This document shows, in pieces, positions 31,483 through 39,801 of a stretch of DNA of 39,801 nucleotides (its first letter is position 1; the number at the start of each line of letters is the position of its first letter). The notes under the pieces were generated by a model. It searched no databases and had not been told where the DNA came from. It was given only the letters and a program-made list of their open reading frames with translations. Source of the DNA: Candidatus Bariatricus faecipullorum (lineage in GTDB: Bacteria; Bacillota; Clostridia; Lachnospirales; Lachnospiraceae); the NCBI GenBank assembly GCA_019118525.1, contig DWYV01000007.1:1-39801 (forward strand), given 5' to 3'. The translations under genes were made by a program, and so were the position numbers.

Positions 31483-31524
31483 AAGCCTTTAAGTGCTGGA
31501 GAGCCAGTGCTTGAAGGCTTTTTT
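31483..31524 (+). terminator. Intrinsic terminator of the rpsF-ssb-rpsR operon
   Basis: A 17-bp stem (31483-31499 with 31504-31520, three wobble pairs) around AGAG, followed by TTTT. Confidence 0.9.
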
Positions 31525-31532
31525 GTGTCCAG

Positions 31533-31562
31533 TTTACATTTCCCGGTCTGACAGGGTATAAT
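31533..31562 (+). promoter_or_regulatory. Promoter of the yesN-like gene
   Basis: TTTACA (31533-31538), 18 bases and TATAAT (31557-31562). The start codon is 67 bases further on, behind GGGAGGG. Confidence 0.7.
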
Positions 31563-31629
31563 AGAAAGAACAGACGGGGCGGAAGGAAAACTGTCCTGAA
31601 AGCGTTGAGAGGAGCCGGGAGGGTAAAGT

Positions 31630-33243
31630 ATGATAAAGATTTTTCTTGTGGAGGACGAGGTGGTCATCCGAAACGGAATTAAACACAGTATTCAGTGGGA
31701 GCGGGAGGGCTACGAATTCGTAGGAGAAGCCAGTGACGGCGAACTGGCCTACCCGCTGATTCTGAAAGAGAAACCGGATATTCTGATTACAGATATCAAG
31801 ATGCCTTTTATGGATGGGCTGGAGCTCAGCGAGGCGGTAAAAAAGGAACTGCCGGATATCAAAATTCTGATTCTCAGCGGGTATAATGATTTTGACTATG
31901 CCAAAAAAGCCATTGGCATCGGTGTGACGGATTATATTCTGAAGCCGGTTTCCGCAGAGAAACTTCTGGAGGCAATTGGAAATGTTGCGGTTATTATCCG
32001 AAAGGAGCGGGAGGAAAAGGAACTTCTGGCCAAATATCAGGAAGAGATGCAGGAGAACCGGGAGCAGGAGAAACTGAATTTTTTCAATCGCCTGCTGATG
32101 GAGCCCATGACCGTGACGGAAATCCTGGAGCAGGGGAAGGAACTGGGCATGGAGCTGAACGCCCGGGTTTACAATATGATACTTTTTACGATAACAAGCA
32201 GTCTGGCGGAGAAAGAGACGCACAGCATATTTGTCACTGCTTTTGAACGGGTGGAAGCCTTTTTTGAAAGCCGCAGTTTCCTCTACTATTTCCGCAGAGG
32301 CGTGGAAGGATGGGGAATCCTGGTGCTGGCGGAAAGCGAAGAAGAGATGGAACAGCATATGGAACTGTGCCAGCGCTCGCTGGGCAGCATCATGCTGGAA
32401 TATCCGGAACTTCAGTATTTCGGGGGAATCGGGAAGCCGGTATCCCGGATCCGGGAGATTCAGGAATCCTTCCGGGAGGCGGAGAGAGCATTTGCCGGCC
32501 GGTTCGTGTACCATGACAACCAGATTGTGTCCCAGGCAGAACTGGAAGAAGAGCGGGAGGAAGAACTGGAAATCAGCGGTGTGGGCTCTCTGGAGCACAA
32601 CCGGGAAGCGCTGGAGCGTTTCCTGAAAACCGGCACTACGGAGGAACTGGACAGTTTCCTCAAGGCCTATTTTGATTCGATTCCCCAGGATAACCTGCGT
32701 TCCCTGATGATGGGGCAGTACATTCTCATGGACTGTTTTATCAGCATACTGAACTATGGGAAGGAAATGGGCATTGCCCAGGAGGAGCTGAAGGAGCGGA
32801 TTGGCGATGTACGGGATATTAAAAACCATCTGCGGACACCAGAGGAAATGAAGCAGTATCTGGAAAACCTGATGCGGGAGGTGCTGGTTCTCCGGGATGA
32901 AATCTCCGGGCGGCGGTATTCGGATATTATCCGTCAGGCCAAGGAGTACATAGAAAACAACTATATGTCGGAGGATATTTCCCTGAACAGTGTATCCGCC
33001 AGCGTCAGCATGAGCCCCAGTTATTTCAGCTCTATTTTCAGTCAGGAAGCCGGGCAGACTTTTGTAGAGTATCTGACGGGCGTGCGGATGCAGAAGGCAA
33101 AAGAACTTCTGATGTCTTCTTCCAGGCGGACTTCGGAAATCGGCTTTGAGGTGGGCTACAAGGACTCCCACTATTTCAGCTATATTTTTAAAAAGACCCA
33201 GGGCTGCAGCCCCCGGGAATACCGTATGAGAGGAAAAGAGTAA
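31630..33243 (+). CDS. YesN-type AraC-family response regulator
   Basis: The protein has 537 residues. The receiver domain (1-120) has Asp55 in LITDIKMPFMDG and a Lys in DYILKPV. A long middle part (130-430) of unknown fold is usual for YesN proteins. The C-terminal AraC domain (about 435-537) has two helix-turn-helix units: DISLNSVSASVSMSPSYFSSIFSQE and TSEIGFEVGYKDSHYFSYIFKK, ending GCSPREYR. The kinase gene follows directly. It most likely activates the sugar importer operon downstream. Confidence 0.93.
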   Translation: MIKIFLVEDEVVIRNGIKHSIQWEREGYEFVGEASDGELAYPLILKEKPDILITDIKMPFMDGLELSEAVKKELPDIKILILSGYNDFDYAKKAIGIGVTDYILKPVSAEKLLEAIGNVAVIIRKEREEKELLAKYQEEMQENREQEKLNFFNRLLMEPMTVTEILEQGKELGMELNARVYNMILFTITSSLAEKETHSIFVTAFERVEAFFESRSFLYYFRRGVEGWGILVLAESEEEMEQHMELCQRSLGSIMLEYPELQYFGGIGKPVSRIREIQESFREAERAFAGRFVYHDNQIVSQAELEEEREEELEISGVGSLEHNREALERFLKTGTTEELDSFLKAYFDSIPQDNLRSLMMGQYILMDCFISILNYGKEMGIAQEELKERIGDVRDIKNHLRTPEEMKQYLENLMREVLVLRDEISGRRYSDIIRQAKEYIENNYMSEDISLNSVSASVSMSPSYFSSIFSQEAGQTFVEYLTGVRMQKAKELLMSSSRRTSEIGFEVGYKDSHYFSYIFKKTQGCSPREYRMRGKE

Positions 33244-34728
33244 ATGAACGGACGACGCTGGAAGAAAATCCCATCCCTGAACACCCGGATGAAACTGATT
33301 GTCTTTTCCACGCTGCTTCCGCTGACCATTCTGATTGGCTATCTGCTGTATGTGCTGAACAGTTCTGTTCAGACCTTTGACCGGGTTTCCAATAGTGTAA
33401 ACTATGCCAGCCGGTATGCTTCGGAGTTTAAGGAGCGGATGGATTACAGTATGTATTATGCCATTGTGTGGGACATGGATCTGAAAGAACTGCGGGAAGG
33501 CATGTACTCCGTGGGTGGTACGGCTCTGGTAGATCCTTATCAGTATATCGGAGAACTGCGGAGCGCATGCCAGGAGATGGCGGAGATAGCAACGGTGAAA
33601 AGCAATCAGTATCTGCCGGAGCTGATTGAGAATTCCCTGAATTCCCTGGAAAAGCTGGTTGAGGAAATCGATACCAACATGCAGGAGCGGGGGCATTATG
33701 ATGAGAATACGGAACTGCTGGAGAGCGTCCGGAATCTGACCGGACTGATTGAGGACAACATCCAGGGGTATATCAATGCGGAAAATGCTAACTTTGCCGA
33801 TATCAAGGAAGAGCTGATGGACAACACCCATTACGCCATGAAAGTGTGCGTCGTGGCAGTAATCGTGGTGGCCGCGTTTACCCTGGCTATGTCGACCCTG
33901 ACGGTCCGCAGTGTGGTAAAACCGATTCAGAAGCTCTGCGAGATGGCCCGCCAGGTGGCAAAAGGTAACTTTTCTGCCCGGACCCAGGTGGAAGCGTCTG
34001 ATGAGATTGCCGTGCTGACAAACAGCTTTAATGACATGACTTCCGAAATCGGCTATCTGATTGAAAACATCAAAAAAGAACAGGAAAATCTGCGCGCCAC
34101 AGAGAGCAAGCTGCTTCAGGCGCAGATAAATCCGCATTTCCTGTATAATACACTGGATACGATTGTCTGGCTGGCTGAAGAAAAGCGGAATGAGGAAGTG
34201 GTCTCCATGGTAACCTTTCTGTCCGATTTTTTTCGCACCACTCTCAGTAAAGGACGGGATTACATTACCCTGGAGGAAGAGGAAAAGCATGTGGAGAGCT
34301 ACCTGAAAATCCAGCATTTCCGTTACCAGGATATTATGGATTATGAGATTCAGATTGACGCAGACCTTTATGAATTTCTGATTCCGAAGATGACCCTTCA
34401 GCCCCTGGTGGAAAACGCGCTGTATCACGGGGTGAAAAACAAGCGGGGGAAGGGAAAGATTACGATTCGGGGATACCGGGCCGGGGAAAGCATTATTCTG
34501 GAAGTGGAGGACAATGGAAAAGGGATGACGCCGGAGGAACTGCACCGGCTGAGACAGCATGTGTCCGGGGAGGAACCGGGAGCGGACCAGGGCTTCGGCC
34601 TGGCCAATGTCAACCAGAGGATTCATTATTATTTTGGAAAAGAGTACGGCCTTTCCTTTGAAAGCACCCTGGATAAGGGGACAAAAGTGACGATTGCCCT
34701 GCCGGCAAAAAATATCATACAAAAATAA
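33244..34728 (+). CDS. YesM-type sensor histidine kinase
   Basis: The protein has 494 residues. Membrane helices near 17-38 and 199-220 enclose an outside sensor of about 160 residues. A HAMP domain follows (SVVKPIQKLCEMARQVAKGNF). His298 lies in QINPHFLYNTLDTI, the His_kinase motif of the LytS/YesM class. The ATPase part has PLVENALYHGV, DNGKGM and GFGLANVNQRI. ATG follows the regulator stop directly. The small outside domain probably senses the sugar, alone or with the binding protein encoded next. Confidence 0.93.
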   Translation: MNGRRWKKIPSLNTRMKLIVFSTLLPLTILIGYLLYVLNSSVQTFDRVSNSVNYASRYASEFKERMDYSMYYAIVWDMDLKELREGMYSVGGTALVDPYQYIGELRSACQEMAEIATVKSNQYLPELIENSLNSLEKLVEEIDTNMQERGHYDENTELLESVRNLTGLIEDNIQGYINAENANFADIKEELMDNTHYAMKVCVVAVIVVAAFTLAMSTLTVRSVVKPIQKLCEMARQVAKGNFSARTQVEASDEIAVLTNSFNDMTSEIGYLIENIKKEQENLRATESKLLQAQINPHFLYNTLDTIVWLAEEKRNEEVVSMVTFLSDFFRTTLSKGRDYITLEEEEKHVESYLKIQHFRYQDIMDYEIQIDADLYEFLIPKMTLQPLVENALYHGVKNKRGKGKITIRGYRAGESIILEVEDNGKGMTPEELHRLRQHVSGEEPGADQGFGLANVNQRIHYYFGKEYGLSFESTLDKGTKVTIALPAKNIIQK

Positions 34729-34780
34729 TAAAAAAACCAACTTATTTGTTCAAACCGCACAAAAAATCCAAAAAAATATA

Positions 34781-34831
34781 ACTTAATAAGTGGAAAATTC
34801 CGTAGCAGAACACGTGACAGCCTGCTAAAAT
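34781..34831 (+). promoter_or_regulatory. Promoter region of the sugar importer operon
   Basis: TGCTAAAAT is an extended -10 (TAAAAT 34826-34831) without a good -35, as expected for an activated promoter. A palindrome ACTTAATAAGT (34781-34791) lies about 40 bases upstream in an A-rich stretch, a suitable place for the YesN-type activator. AAAAGGAGG precedes the first gene. Confidence 0.5.
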
Positions 34832-34880
34832 TGTTTTCAGAAAGAGGGCGGAAAGCCCGGAAAAAGGAGGACGATTTATT

Positions 34881-35975
34881 ATGAAAAAGAGACTGTTAAG
34901 TGTTCTGCTTTGCTCTGCAATGGTAGCGGCAATGGCAGTAGGCTGTGGCGGCGGAAGCTCCGACAGTGGAAGCTCTGATGAGGGCGGTTCCGACAGCGGA
35001 AGCAGCGACGTTATCACAATCGGATTTTCCCAGGTAGGTGCAGAATCCGACTGGCGTACTGCGAACTCCGAGTCCATGCAGGACACCTTCAGTGAGGAAA
35101 ACGGTTACAACCTGATTTTTGATGATGCACAGCAGAAACAGGAGAACCAGATTACTGCAATCCGTAACTTTATTAACCAGGAAGTAGACTACATCCTGCT
35201 TGCACCGGTTACCGAGACTGGCTGGGATACCGTGCTTCAGGAAGCATATGATGCAGATATTCCGGTTATTATCGTAGACCGTATGGTTGAAGTTTCCAAC
35301 GATGATCTTTACACCACATGGATTGGTACCGACTCCCTTCTGGAAGGACGGAAAGCTGCTGAATGGCTGAACGCTTACGCTACTGCAAAGGGATGGGCTC
35401 CGGAAGACCTTCACATTGTAGATATTCAGGGAACCATTGGTTCTACAGCACAGATTGGACGTACCCAGGGCCTTGAAGAAGGCGTTGAGAAATACGGATG
35501 GGATTTACTGGCACAGCAGACAGGTGAATTTACCCAGGCTAAAGGCCAGGAAGTTATGGAATCTCTGTTAAAACAGTATGACAACATCAACGTTGTATAC
35601 TGCGAGAATGATAACGAAGCATTCGGTGCTATCGATGCTATCGAAGCAGCTGGAAAGACAGTAGGAACTGACATTGAAGCAGGTGAAATCCTTGTTATCT
35701 CCTTCGATACAACCAATGCTGGCCTGACAGACGTTCTGAACGGCAAGATTGTATGTGACGTTGAGTGTAATCCGTTACACGGACCTCGTGCAGAAGCTTT
35801 AATCCAGGCTCTGGAAAACGGGGAAGAAGTTGAGAAACTGAACTATGTAGACGAAGAAATCTTCGCATTCGACAATACAGTTGAAAGCGTAACAGCAGTA
35901 AACAGCCTTGATGAAGAAGGCGAATATGCAGTTACACCGATTACACAGGAAATCATTGACGGACGTGCATACTAA
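34881..35975 (+). CDS. ytfQ: Sugar-binding lipoprotein of a YtfQ-type ABC importer
   Basis: The protein has 364 residues. The signal peptide ends in a lipobox AVGC with Cys22, followed by a Gly/Ser/Asp linker. The mature part is a periplasmic-binding-protein type 1 domain: ITIGFSQVGAESDWRTANSESM, QQKQENQITAIRNFI and LLAPVTETGWDTVLQEA closely follow the pattern of YtfQ, the galactofuranose-binding protein. The pairing with two different permease genes also points to the YtfQRT-YjfF/FruEKFG branch, whose known substrates are furanose sugars. It is anchored outside the cell. Codon use (GTT, GCT, CGT, GAA) differs from the CGG/CCG-rich genes to the left and suggests high expression. Confidence 0.9.
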   Translation: MKKRLLSVLLCSAMVAAMAVGCGGGSSDSGSSDEGGSDSGSSDVITIGFSQVGAESDWRTANSESMQDTFSEENGYNLIFDDAQQKQENQITAIRNFINQEVDYILLAPVTETGWDTVLQEAYDADIPVIIVDRMVEVSNDDLYTTWIGTDSLLEGRKAAEWLNAYATAKGWAPEDLHIVDIQGTIGSTAQIGRTQGLEEGVEKYGWDLLAQQTGEFTQAKGQEVMESLLKQYDNINVVYCENDNEAFGAIDAIEAAGKTVGTDIEAGEILVISFDTTNAGLTDVLNGKIVCDVECNPLHGPRAEALIQALENGEEVEKLNYVDEEIFAFDNTVESVTAVNSLDEEGEYAVTPITQEIIDGRAY

Positions 35976-36121
35976 AATTCACTACATAATTTAATGGTTT
36001 AGCACCAGAGCGGGCGTGGCGGAACCGTCGGGGGAAAGGTCCCTGGAACAGTATCTGCTGCGCCCTCTTTCATGAGAGGAACAGGAAAACTGGTAGAATG
36101 AGAAAGCGGGTGAGCAGTTAA
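35976..36121 (+). other. 146-bp gap between binding protein and ATPase genes
   Basis: It contains GGGA/TCCC and CCTCT/AGAGG (36064-36079) small hairpins. A TGGTAGAAT extended -10 look-alike (36091-36099) lies before the ATPase gene. Hairpins after the binding-protein gene commonly help keep its mRNA more abundant than that of the transporter; this is an inference. No gene is seen. Confidence 0.45.
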
Positions 36122-37633
36122 ATGGCAGACAATGTTGTACTGAGTATGAGAGACATCTCAAAAACATTTCCGGGCGTAAAAGCTCTCCAGCATGTGGATT
36201 TTACTCTCCGCAAGGGTGAGATTCATGCACTGATGGGTGAGAACGGTGCCGGAAAGTCCACGCTGATTAAAGTGCTGACGGGGGTACATGATTTTGAAAG
36301 CGGAGAAATCCGCATGGAGGGAAAAGCAGAGCCGATTATTAATAAATCGCCTCAGGATGCCCAGGCAAACGGTATCAGCACCGTATATCAGGAGGTTAAC
36401 TTATGTCCGAACCTGACGGTTGCGGAAAATCTTTTCATCGGCAGAGAGCCGAGAAAGATGGGCTTCATCGACTGGAAGACCATGAATAAGAAAAGTACAG
36501 AACTCCTGAACGAACTTGGAATTGATGTAGAAGCCACGGAAACACTGGAAAATGTGTCTCTGGCAAAACAGCAGATGATAGCGATTGCACGTGCCGTGGA
36601 TATGCAGTGTAAAGTGCTGATTCTGGATGAGCCTACTTCATCTCTGGACGACGATGAGGTGGCAAAGCTGTTCAAGCTGATGAACCGGCTGAAAGCAGAG
36701 GGTGTAGGAATTATTTTCGTAACCCATTTCCTGGAGCAGGTATATGAAGTCTGCGACAGAATTACGGTTCTTCGAAACGGGGAACTGGTAGGAGAATATC
36801 CGGTAAAAGAGCTGCCCAGAGTAATGCTGGTGGCAAAGATGATGGGCAAGGATTTCGACGATCTGGCCGATATCAAGAGCGCCCACGGAGAACTGAAAGA
36901 GTTTATTCCCGTTATTGAGGCAAACGGCATCGGACATAAAGGTACCATTAAGCCGTTTGACTTCACAGTAAATAAGGGTGAAGTTGTAGGCCTGACCGGT
37001 CTTCTTGGTTCAGGACGTTCCGAACTGGTACGTGCCATTTACGGTGCGGACAAAGCGGACAGCGGAACTTTGAAAGTGAACGGAAAAGAAGCCAAAATCA
37101 AGGCGCCTATTGACGCCATGAAATTAGGCATGGCATATCTGCCCGAAGACAGAAAGAAAGACGGAATCATCGCAGACTTGTCTGTGCGTGAGAATATTAT
37201 CATTGCTCTTCAGGCAAAACGCGGCATGTTCCGGCCGATGAGCAGAAAAGAAATGGACGAGGCAGCGGACAAATACATCGAAATGCTGCAGGTGAAGACG
37301 GCAAGCCGTGAGACTCCTATCAAGAGTCTTTCCGGTGGTAACCAGCAGAAAGTGATTATCGGCCGCTGGCTTCTGACGAATCCGGATTATCTGATTCTGG
37401 ATGAGCCTACCCGTGGTATTGATATCGGTACTAAGACGGAGATTCAGAAACTGGTGCTGGATCTGGCTGACCAGGGCATGGCCGTAACCTTTATTTCCTC
37501 AGAGGTAGAAGAAATGCTTCGTACCTGCTCCAGAATGGCAGTCTTAAGAGACGGGAAAAAGGTTGGGGAGATAAGCGGAAACGAGCTGACTCAGGAAGGA
37601 ATTATGAAAGCAATTGCAGGAGGTGAGGAGTAA
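36122..37633 (+). CDS. ytfR: Sugar ABC transporter ATP-binding protein (two ATPase domains)
   Basis: The protein has 503 residues, the CUT2 norm. The first ATPase domain has Walker A GENGAGKST and Walker B VLILDEPTSSLD. The second has the family's degenerate Walker A GLLGSGRSE, the signature LSGGNQQKV and YLILDEPTRGIDIGT. It powers uptake through the two permeases encoded next and overlaps the first of them (TAATG). The ribosome site is weak (GGGTGAG). Confidence 0.93.
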   Translation: MADNVVLSMRDISKTFPGVKALQHVDFTLRKGEIHALMGENGAGKSTLIKVLTGVHDFESGEIRMEGKAEPIINKSPQDAQANGISTVYQEVNLCPNLTVAENLFIGREPRKMGFIDWKTMNKKSTELLNELGIDVEATETLENVSLAKQQMIAIARAVDMQCKVLILDEPTSSLDDDEVAKLFKLMNRLKAEGVGIIFVTHFLEQVYEVCDRITVLRNGELVGEYPVKELPRVMLVAKMMGKDFDDLADIKSAHGELKEFIPVIEANGIGHKGTIKPFDFTVNKGEVVGLTGLLGSGRSELVRAIYGADKADSGTLKVNGKEAKIKAPIDAMKLGMAYLPEDRKKDGIIADLSVRENIIIALQAKRGMFRPMSRKEMDEAADKYIEMLQVKTASRETPIKSLSGGNQQKVIIGRWLLTNPDYLILDEPTRGIDIGTKTEIQKLVLDLADQGMAVTFISSEVEEMLRTCSRMAVLRDGKKVGEISGNELTQEGIMKAIAGGEE

Positions 37634-38703
37634 TGGCTGAAAAGAAAACATCCGGATTAAAGAAAATTACATCCATGCGGCTGTTTATGCCTATCGTATG
37701 TCTGCTTGTTATTATTGTTGTGGCAACAGTTACGATTCCGGGCTTCCTGAATATTACCCTGAATAATGGTGTTCCTTACGGATATCCGGTGGATGTAATC
37801 AACCGTGCTTCTGAGCTGGTTATTCTGGCAGTAGGTATGACGCTGGTAACAGCGGCTTCCGGCGGACAGGACATCAGCGTAGGTGCGGTTATGGCAGTGG
37901 CAGCAGCTGTCTGCTGTCAGATACTTTCCGGCGGAGAGGTTTCTGTAAACTCTCTTTCCGCCCCGATTATTATTGCATTTCTGGCGGCCCTGGCGGCTTC
38001 CGGACTGTGCGGAGCATTTAACGGATTCCTGGTTGCAAGGCTGAACATCCAGCCCATGGTTGCAACCCTGATTCTCTACACGGCAGGACGTGGTATTGCC
38101 CAGCTGATTACCAATGGACAGATTACCTACATCCGTGTGGATTCTTATCAGATATTTGGAAGTTACATCGGAAAATTCCCGATTCCGACTCCGGTTATCA
38201 TTGCCATCCTGGTTGTAGCCCTGGCTTATCTGATTCTGAAGAAAACGGCTCTGGGACTTTACATCCAGTGTGTTGGTATCAATGGTACAGCTTCCAGACT
38301 GGTAGGCCTGAATTCTACCATGATTAAGTTTTTAACATACCTTATCTGTGGCGTTCTGGCAGGTGTGGCAGGCTTTGTGGCTTCCAGCCGTATCTATTCT
38401 GCGGATGCAAACAACATCGGTCTGAACCTGGAAATGGATGCCATCCTGGCAGTTGCCCTTGGCGGAAACGCGCTTGGCGGAGGTAAATTCAGCCTGATGG
38501 GTTCTGTAATCGGCGCCTATACTATTCAGGCTCTGACTACCGTGCTTTATGGACTGAATGTATCTGCAGACCAGCTGCCGGTATACAAAGCTATCGTAGT
38601 TGTTGTTATCGTAGTACTGCAGAGCCCGGTATTCCAGAAATATATGGCAAACCAGAAGGCAAAGCGTACTTCAAAAGCGGCAGTGAAAGGAGGTAACCAG
38701 TAA
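37633..38703 (+). CDS. ytfT: Sugar ABC transporter permease (YtfT-type)
   Basis: The protein has 356 residues with about nine to ten membrane helices. The BPD_transp_2/RbsC-type motif is visible in VGMTLVTAASGGQDISVGAVMAVAAAVCC, FNGFLVARLNIQPMVATLILYTAGRG and the loop NSTMIKFLTYLICGVLAGVAG. The C-terminal tail is basic. Coupled at both ends by TAATG overlaps. Confidence 0.92.
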   Translation: MAEKKTSGLKKITSMRLFMPIVCLLVIIVVATVTIPGFLNITLNNGVPYGYPVDVINRASELVILAVGMTLVTAASGGQDISVGAVMAVAAAVCCQILSGGEVSVNSLSAPIIIAFLAALAASGLCGAFNGFLVARLNIQPMVATLILYTAGRGIAQLITNGQITYIRVDSYQIFGSYIGKFPIPTPVIIAILVVALAYLILKKTALGLYIQCVGINGTASRLVGLNSTMIKFLTYLICGVLAGVAGFVASSRIYSADANNIGLNLEMDAILAVALGGNALGGGKFSLMGSVIGAYTIQALTTVLYGLNVSADQLPVYKAIVVVVIVVLQSPVFQKYMANQKAKRTSKAAVKGGNQ

Positions 38704-39734
38704 TGAAGGGAAAAGCTTTACTTGGACAGAAGAAAAAATTAAGCGGAACCGGATTTCTGCTGCTGGTTACTATCGTCCTGTTCTTTGTAATGTATGCAGC
38801 CGGTATGGTTGTATTTGCAGATAAAGGTTTTGCAAAGCCCCAGATGTTCCTGAACCTGTTTGTATCCAATGCAGGACTTCTGGTAATTGCCATGGGGCAG
38901 ACGATTGTTATGATTACCGGCGGAATTGATATTTCCGTAGGTTCCGTAACTGCTCTGGTATGTATGGTTGCTGCAAATCAGATGGAAAACCATGGCACAA
39001 GCGCGTATGTGGCTGTTCTGATTGCGCTTGCTATCGGACTTGCATACGGTGTGATTCAGGGCTTCCTGGTATCCTACCTGGAAATCCAGCCCTTTATCGT
39101 AACCCTGGCAGGTATGTTCTTCGGACGTGGTATGACTTCTATCGTAAGTACCGAGATGATTTCTATCAAAAACGAGACATTCCTTGCATGGGCCAACTTT
39201 AAGATTAACCTTCCCATCGGGTCTTACAGCAGAAGAGGAAAATTCCTTCCTGCATACATATACCCGACGGTTGTAATCGCAATTCTGATTGTGATTGTGA
39301 TTATGCTGATTATGAAATACAGCAAATTCGGCCGTTCCGTTTATGCTATCGGCGGAAACGCACAGAGCGCCATGATGATGGGTCTGAATGTAAAGAAAAC
39401 CCGTCTGAAAGCCTATATCCTGGACGGACTGCTGGCAGGAATCGGCGGATTCCTTTTCTGCCTCAACAGCTGTGCCGGATTCGTAGAGCAGGCCAAAGGC
39501 CTGGAGATGGACGCCATATCCTCGGCCGTTATCGGCGGTACCCTGCTGAGCGGCGGTGTAGGAACCCCCTTCGGTACCCTCTTCGGCGTACTGATTAAAG
39601 GAACCATTTCCAGTCTGATTACTACCCAGGGAACACTGTCAAGCTGGTGGGTACGTATCGTACTTTCCGCTCTGCTGTGCTTCTTCATCGTACTTCAGTC
39701 CGTTATCGGAAGTATCAATAAGAAAAAAGGGTAA
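38703..39734 (+). CDS. yjfF: Sugar ABC transporter permease (YjfF-type)
   Basis: The protein has 343 residues and is the second RbsC-type permease: MGQTIVMITGGIDISVGSVTALVCM, VSYLEIQPFIVTLAGMFFGRGMTS and VKKTRLKAYILDGLLAGIGG. It is clearly different from the YtfT-like protein, so the membrane part is a heterodimer as in E. coli YtfT-YjfF. It is the last gene of the operon; a REP-like palindrome follows 33 bases after the stop. Confidence 0.92.
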   Translation: MKGKALLGQKKKLSGTGFLLLVTIVLFFVMYAAGMVVFADKGFAKPQMFLNLFVSNAGLLVIAMGQTIVMITGGIDISVGSVTALVCMVAANQMENHGTSAYVAVLIALAIGLAYGVIQGFLVSYLEIQPFIVTLAGMFFGRGMTSIVSTEMISIKNETFLAWANFKINLPIGSYSRRGKFLPAYIYPTVVIAILIVIVIMLIMKYSKFGRSVYAIGGNAQSAMMMGLNVKKTRLKAYILDGLLAGIGGFLFCLNSCAGFVEQAKGLEMDAISSAVIGGTLLSGGVGTPFGTLFGVLIKGTISSLITTQGTLSSWWVRIVLSALLCFFIVLQSVIGSINKKKG

Positions 39735-39767
39735 GACAATTTCATAAACTGTTCCTAAATTGTCAGT

Positions 39768-39801
39768 GGGGACGGGTACCGGCCAGCCGGTACCCGTCCC
39801 C
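39768..39801 (+). repeat. REP-like 34-bp palindrome, copy 3 (at the window edge)
   Basis: Identical over 34 bases to copy 2 (arms 39768-39783 and 39786-39801). AATTGT lies four bases upstream. The window ends exactly with the last base of the palindrome. Confidence 0.92.

Noticed and set aside
31534-34740. A 1068-codon open frame on the minus strand opposite the YesN/YesM genes
   Set aside because: It has no recognisable domain or ribosome site and lies exactly antisense to two well-supported genes; it is a by-product of their codon use.
1-39801. CRISPR array, tRNA or rRNA genes, prophage
   Set aside because: No regularly spaced repeats, no cloverleaf or rRNA sequence and no phage structural genes were seen.

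Overview
The window looks like a chromosomal segment of a Lachnospiraceae-type member of the Clostridia (Bacillota). Pointers are the mid-range G+C, strong GGAGG-type ribosome binding sites, tight gene packing, a DUF951-rpsF-ssb-rpsR block, YesMN-type two-component genes, class B sortase, L-lactate dehydrogenase, DUF5685, DUF3021/LytTR and a YtfQ-type sugar importer. The genus cannot be fixed from the sequence alone.

Left part (1-4450): the cut-off 3' end of an IS200/IS605 transposase with a hairpin-rich right end, then a MarR regulator coupled to a MATE efflux gene that carries an in-frame amber codon. Next come a small Cys-motif protein of unknown role, an SRAP (YedK/HMCES) DNA-crosslink protein, a small XRE regulator and an unrecognised coiled-coil protein.

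Export and redox island (4740-15850): an OmpR/IM-kinase pair is followed by an ABC ATPase and an 853-residue FtsX-type permease. A paralogous ATPase/permease pair lies 3 kb further on. Between them sits a TetR-controlled redox cassette (flavin reductase, TetR, aldo/keto reductase, ABM mono-oxygenase). Its promoter is flanked by two identical operators.

Sugar regulon (15930-19790): a ribokinase-like kinase and a LacI regulator face a divergent RpiB-like isomerase and KdgT-type permease. Three near-identical operators lie in front of the two catabolic units, so one small regulon can be read off directly. Its substrate is uncertain.

Envelope and housekeeping part (19900-31530): DgkA, a phasin-like protein and a UbiB kinase; DUF3810 plus a HAD protein; DUF3021/LytTR; an ArsC-like protein plus lactate dehydrogenase; a minus-strand cluster (zinc ribbon membrane protein, DUF5685, DnaJ protein, flavodoxin); class B sortase, DUF951 and the rpsF-ssb-rpsR operon.

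Right end (31530-39801): YesN/YesM regulators precede a four-gene CUT2 importer of the YtfQRT-YjfF kind, probably for a furanose sugar. Three copies of a 34-bp perfect palindrome with a conserved AATTGT flank are scattered between genes at 22.4, 26.5 and 39.8 kb and look like a mobile REP-type repeat. The best candidates for something undescribed are this repeat family, the DUF5685-DnaJ-zinc ribbon cluster, and the KdgT/RpiB/ribokinase regulon.
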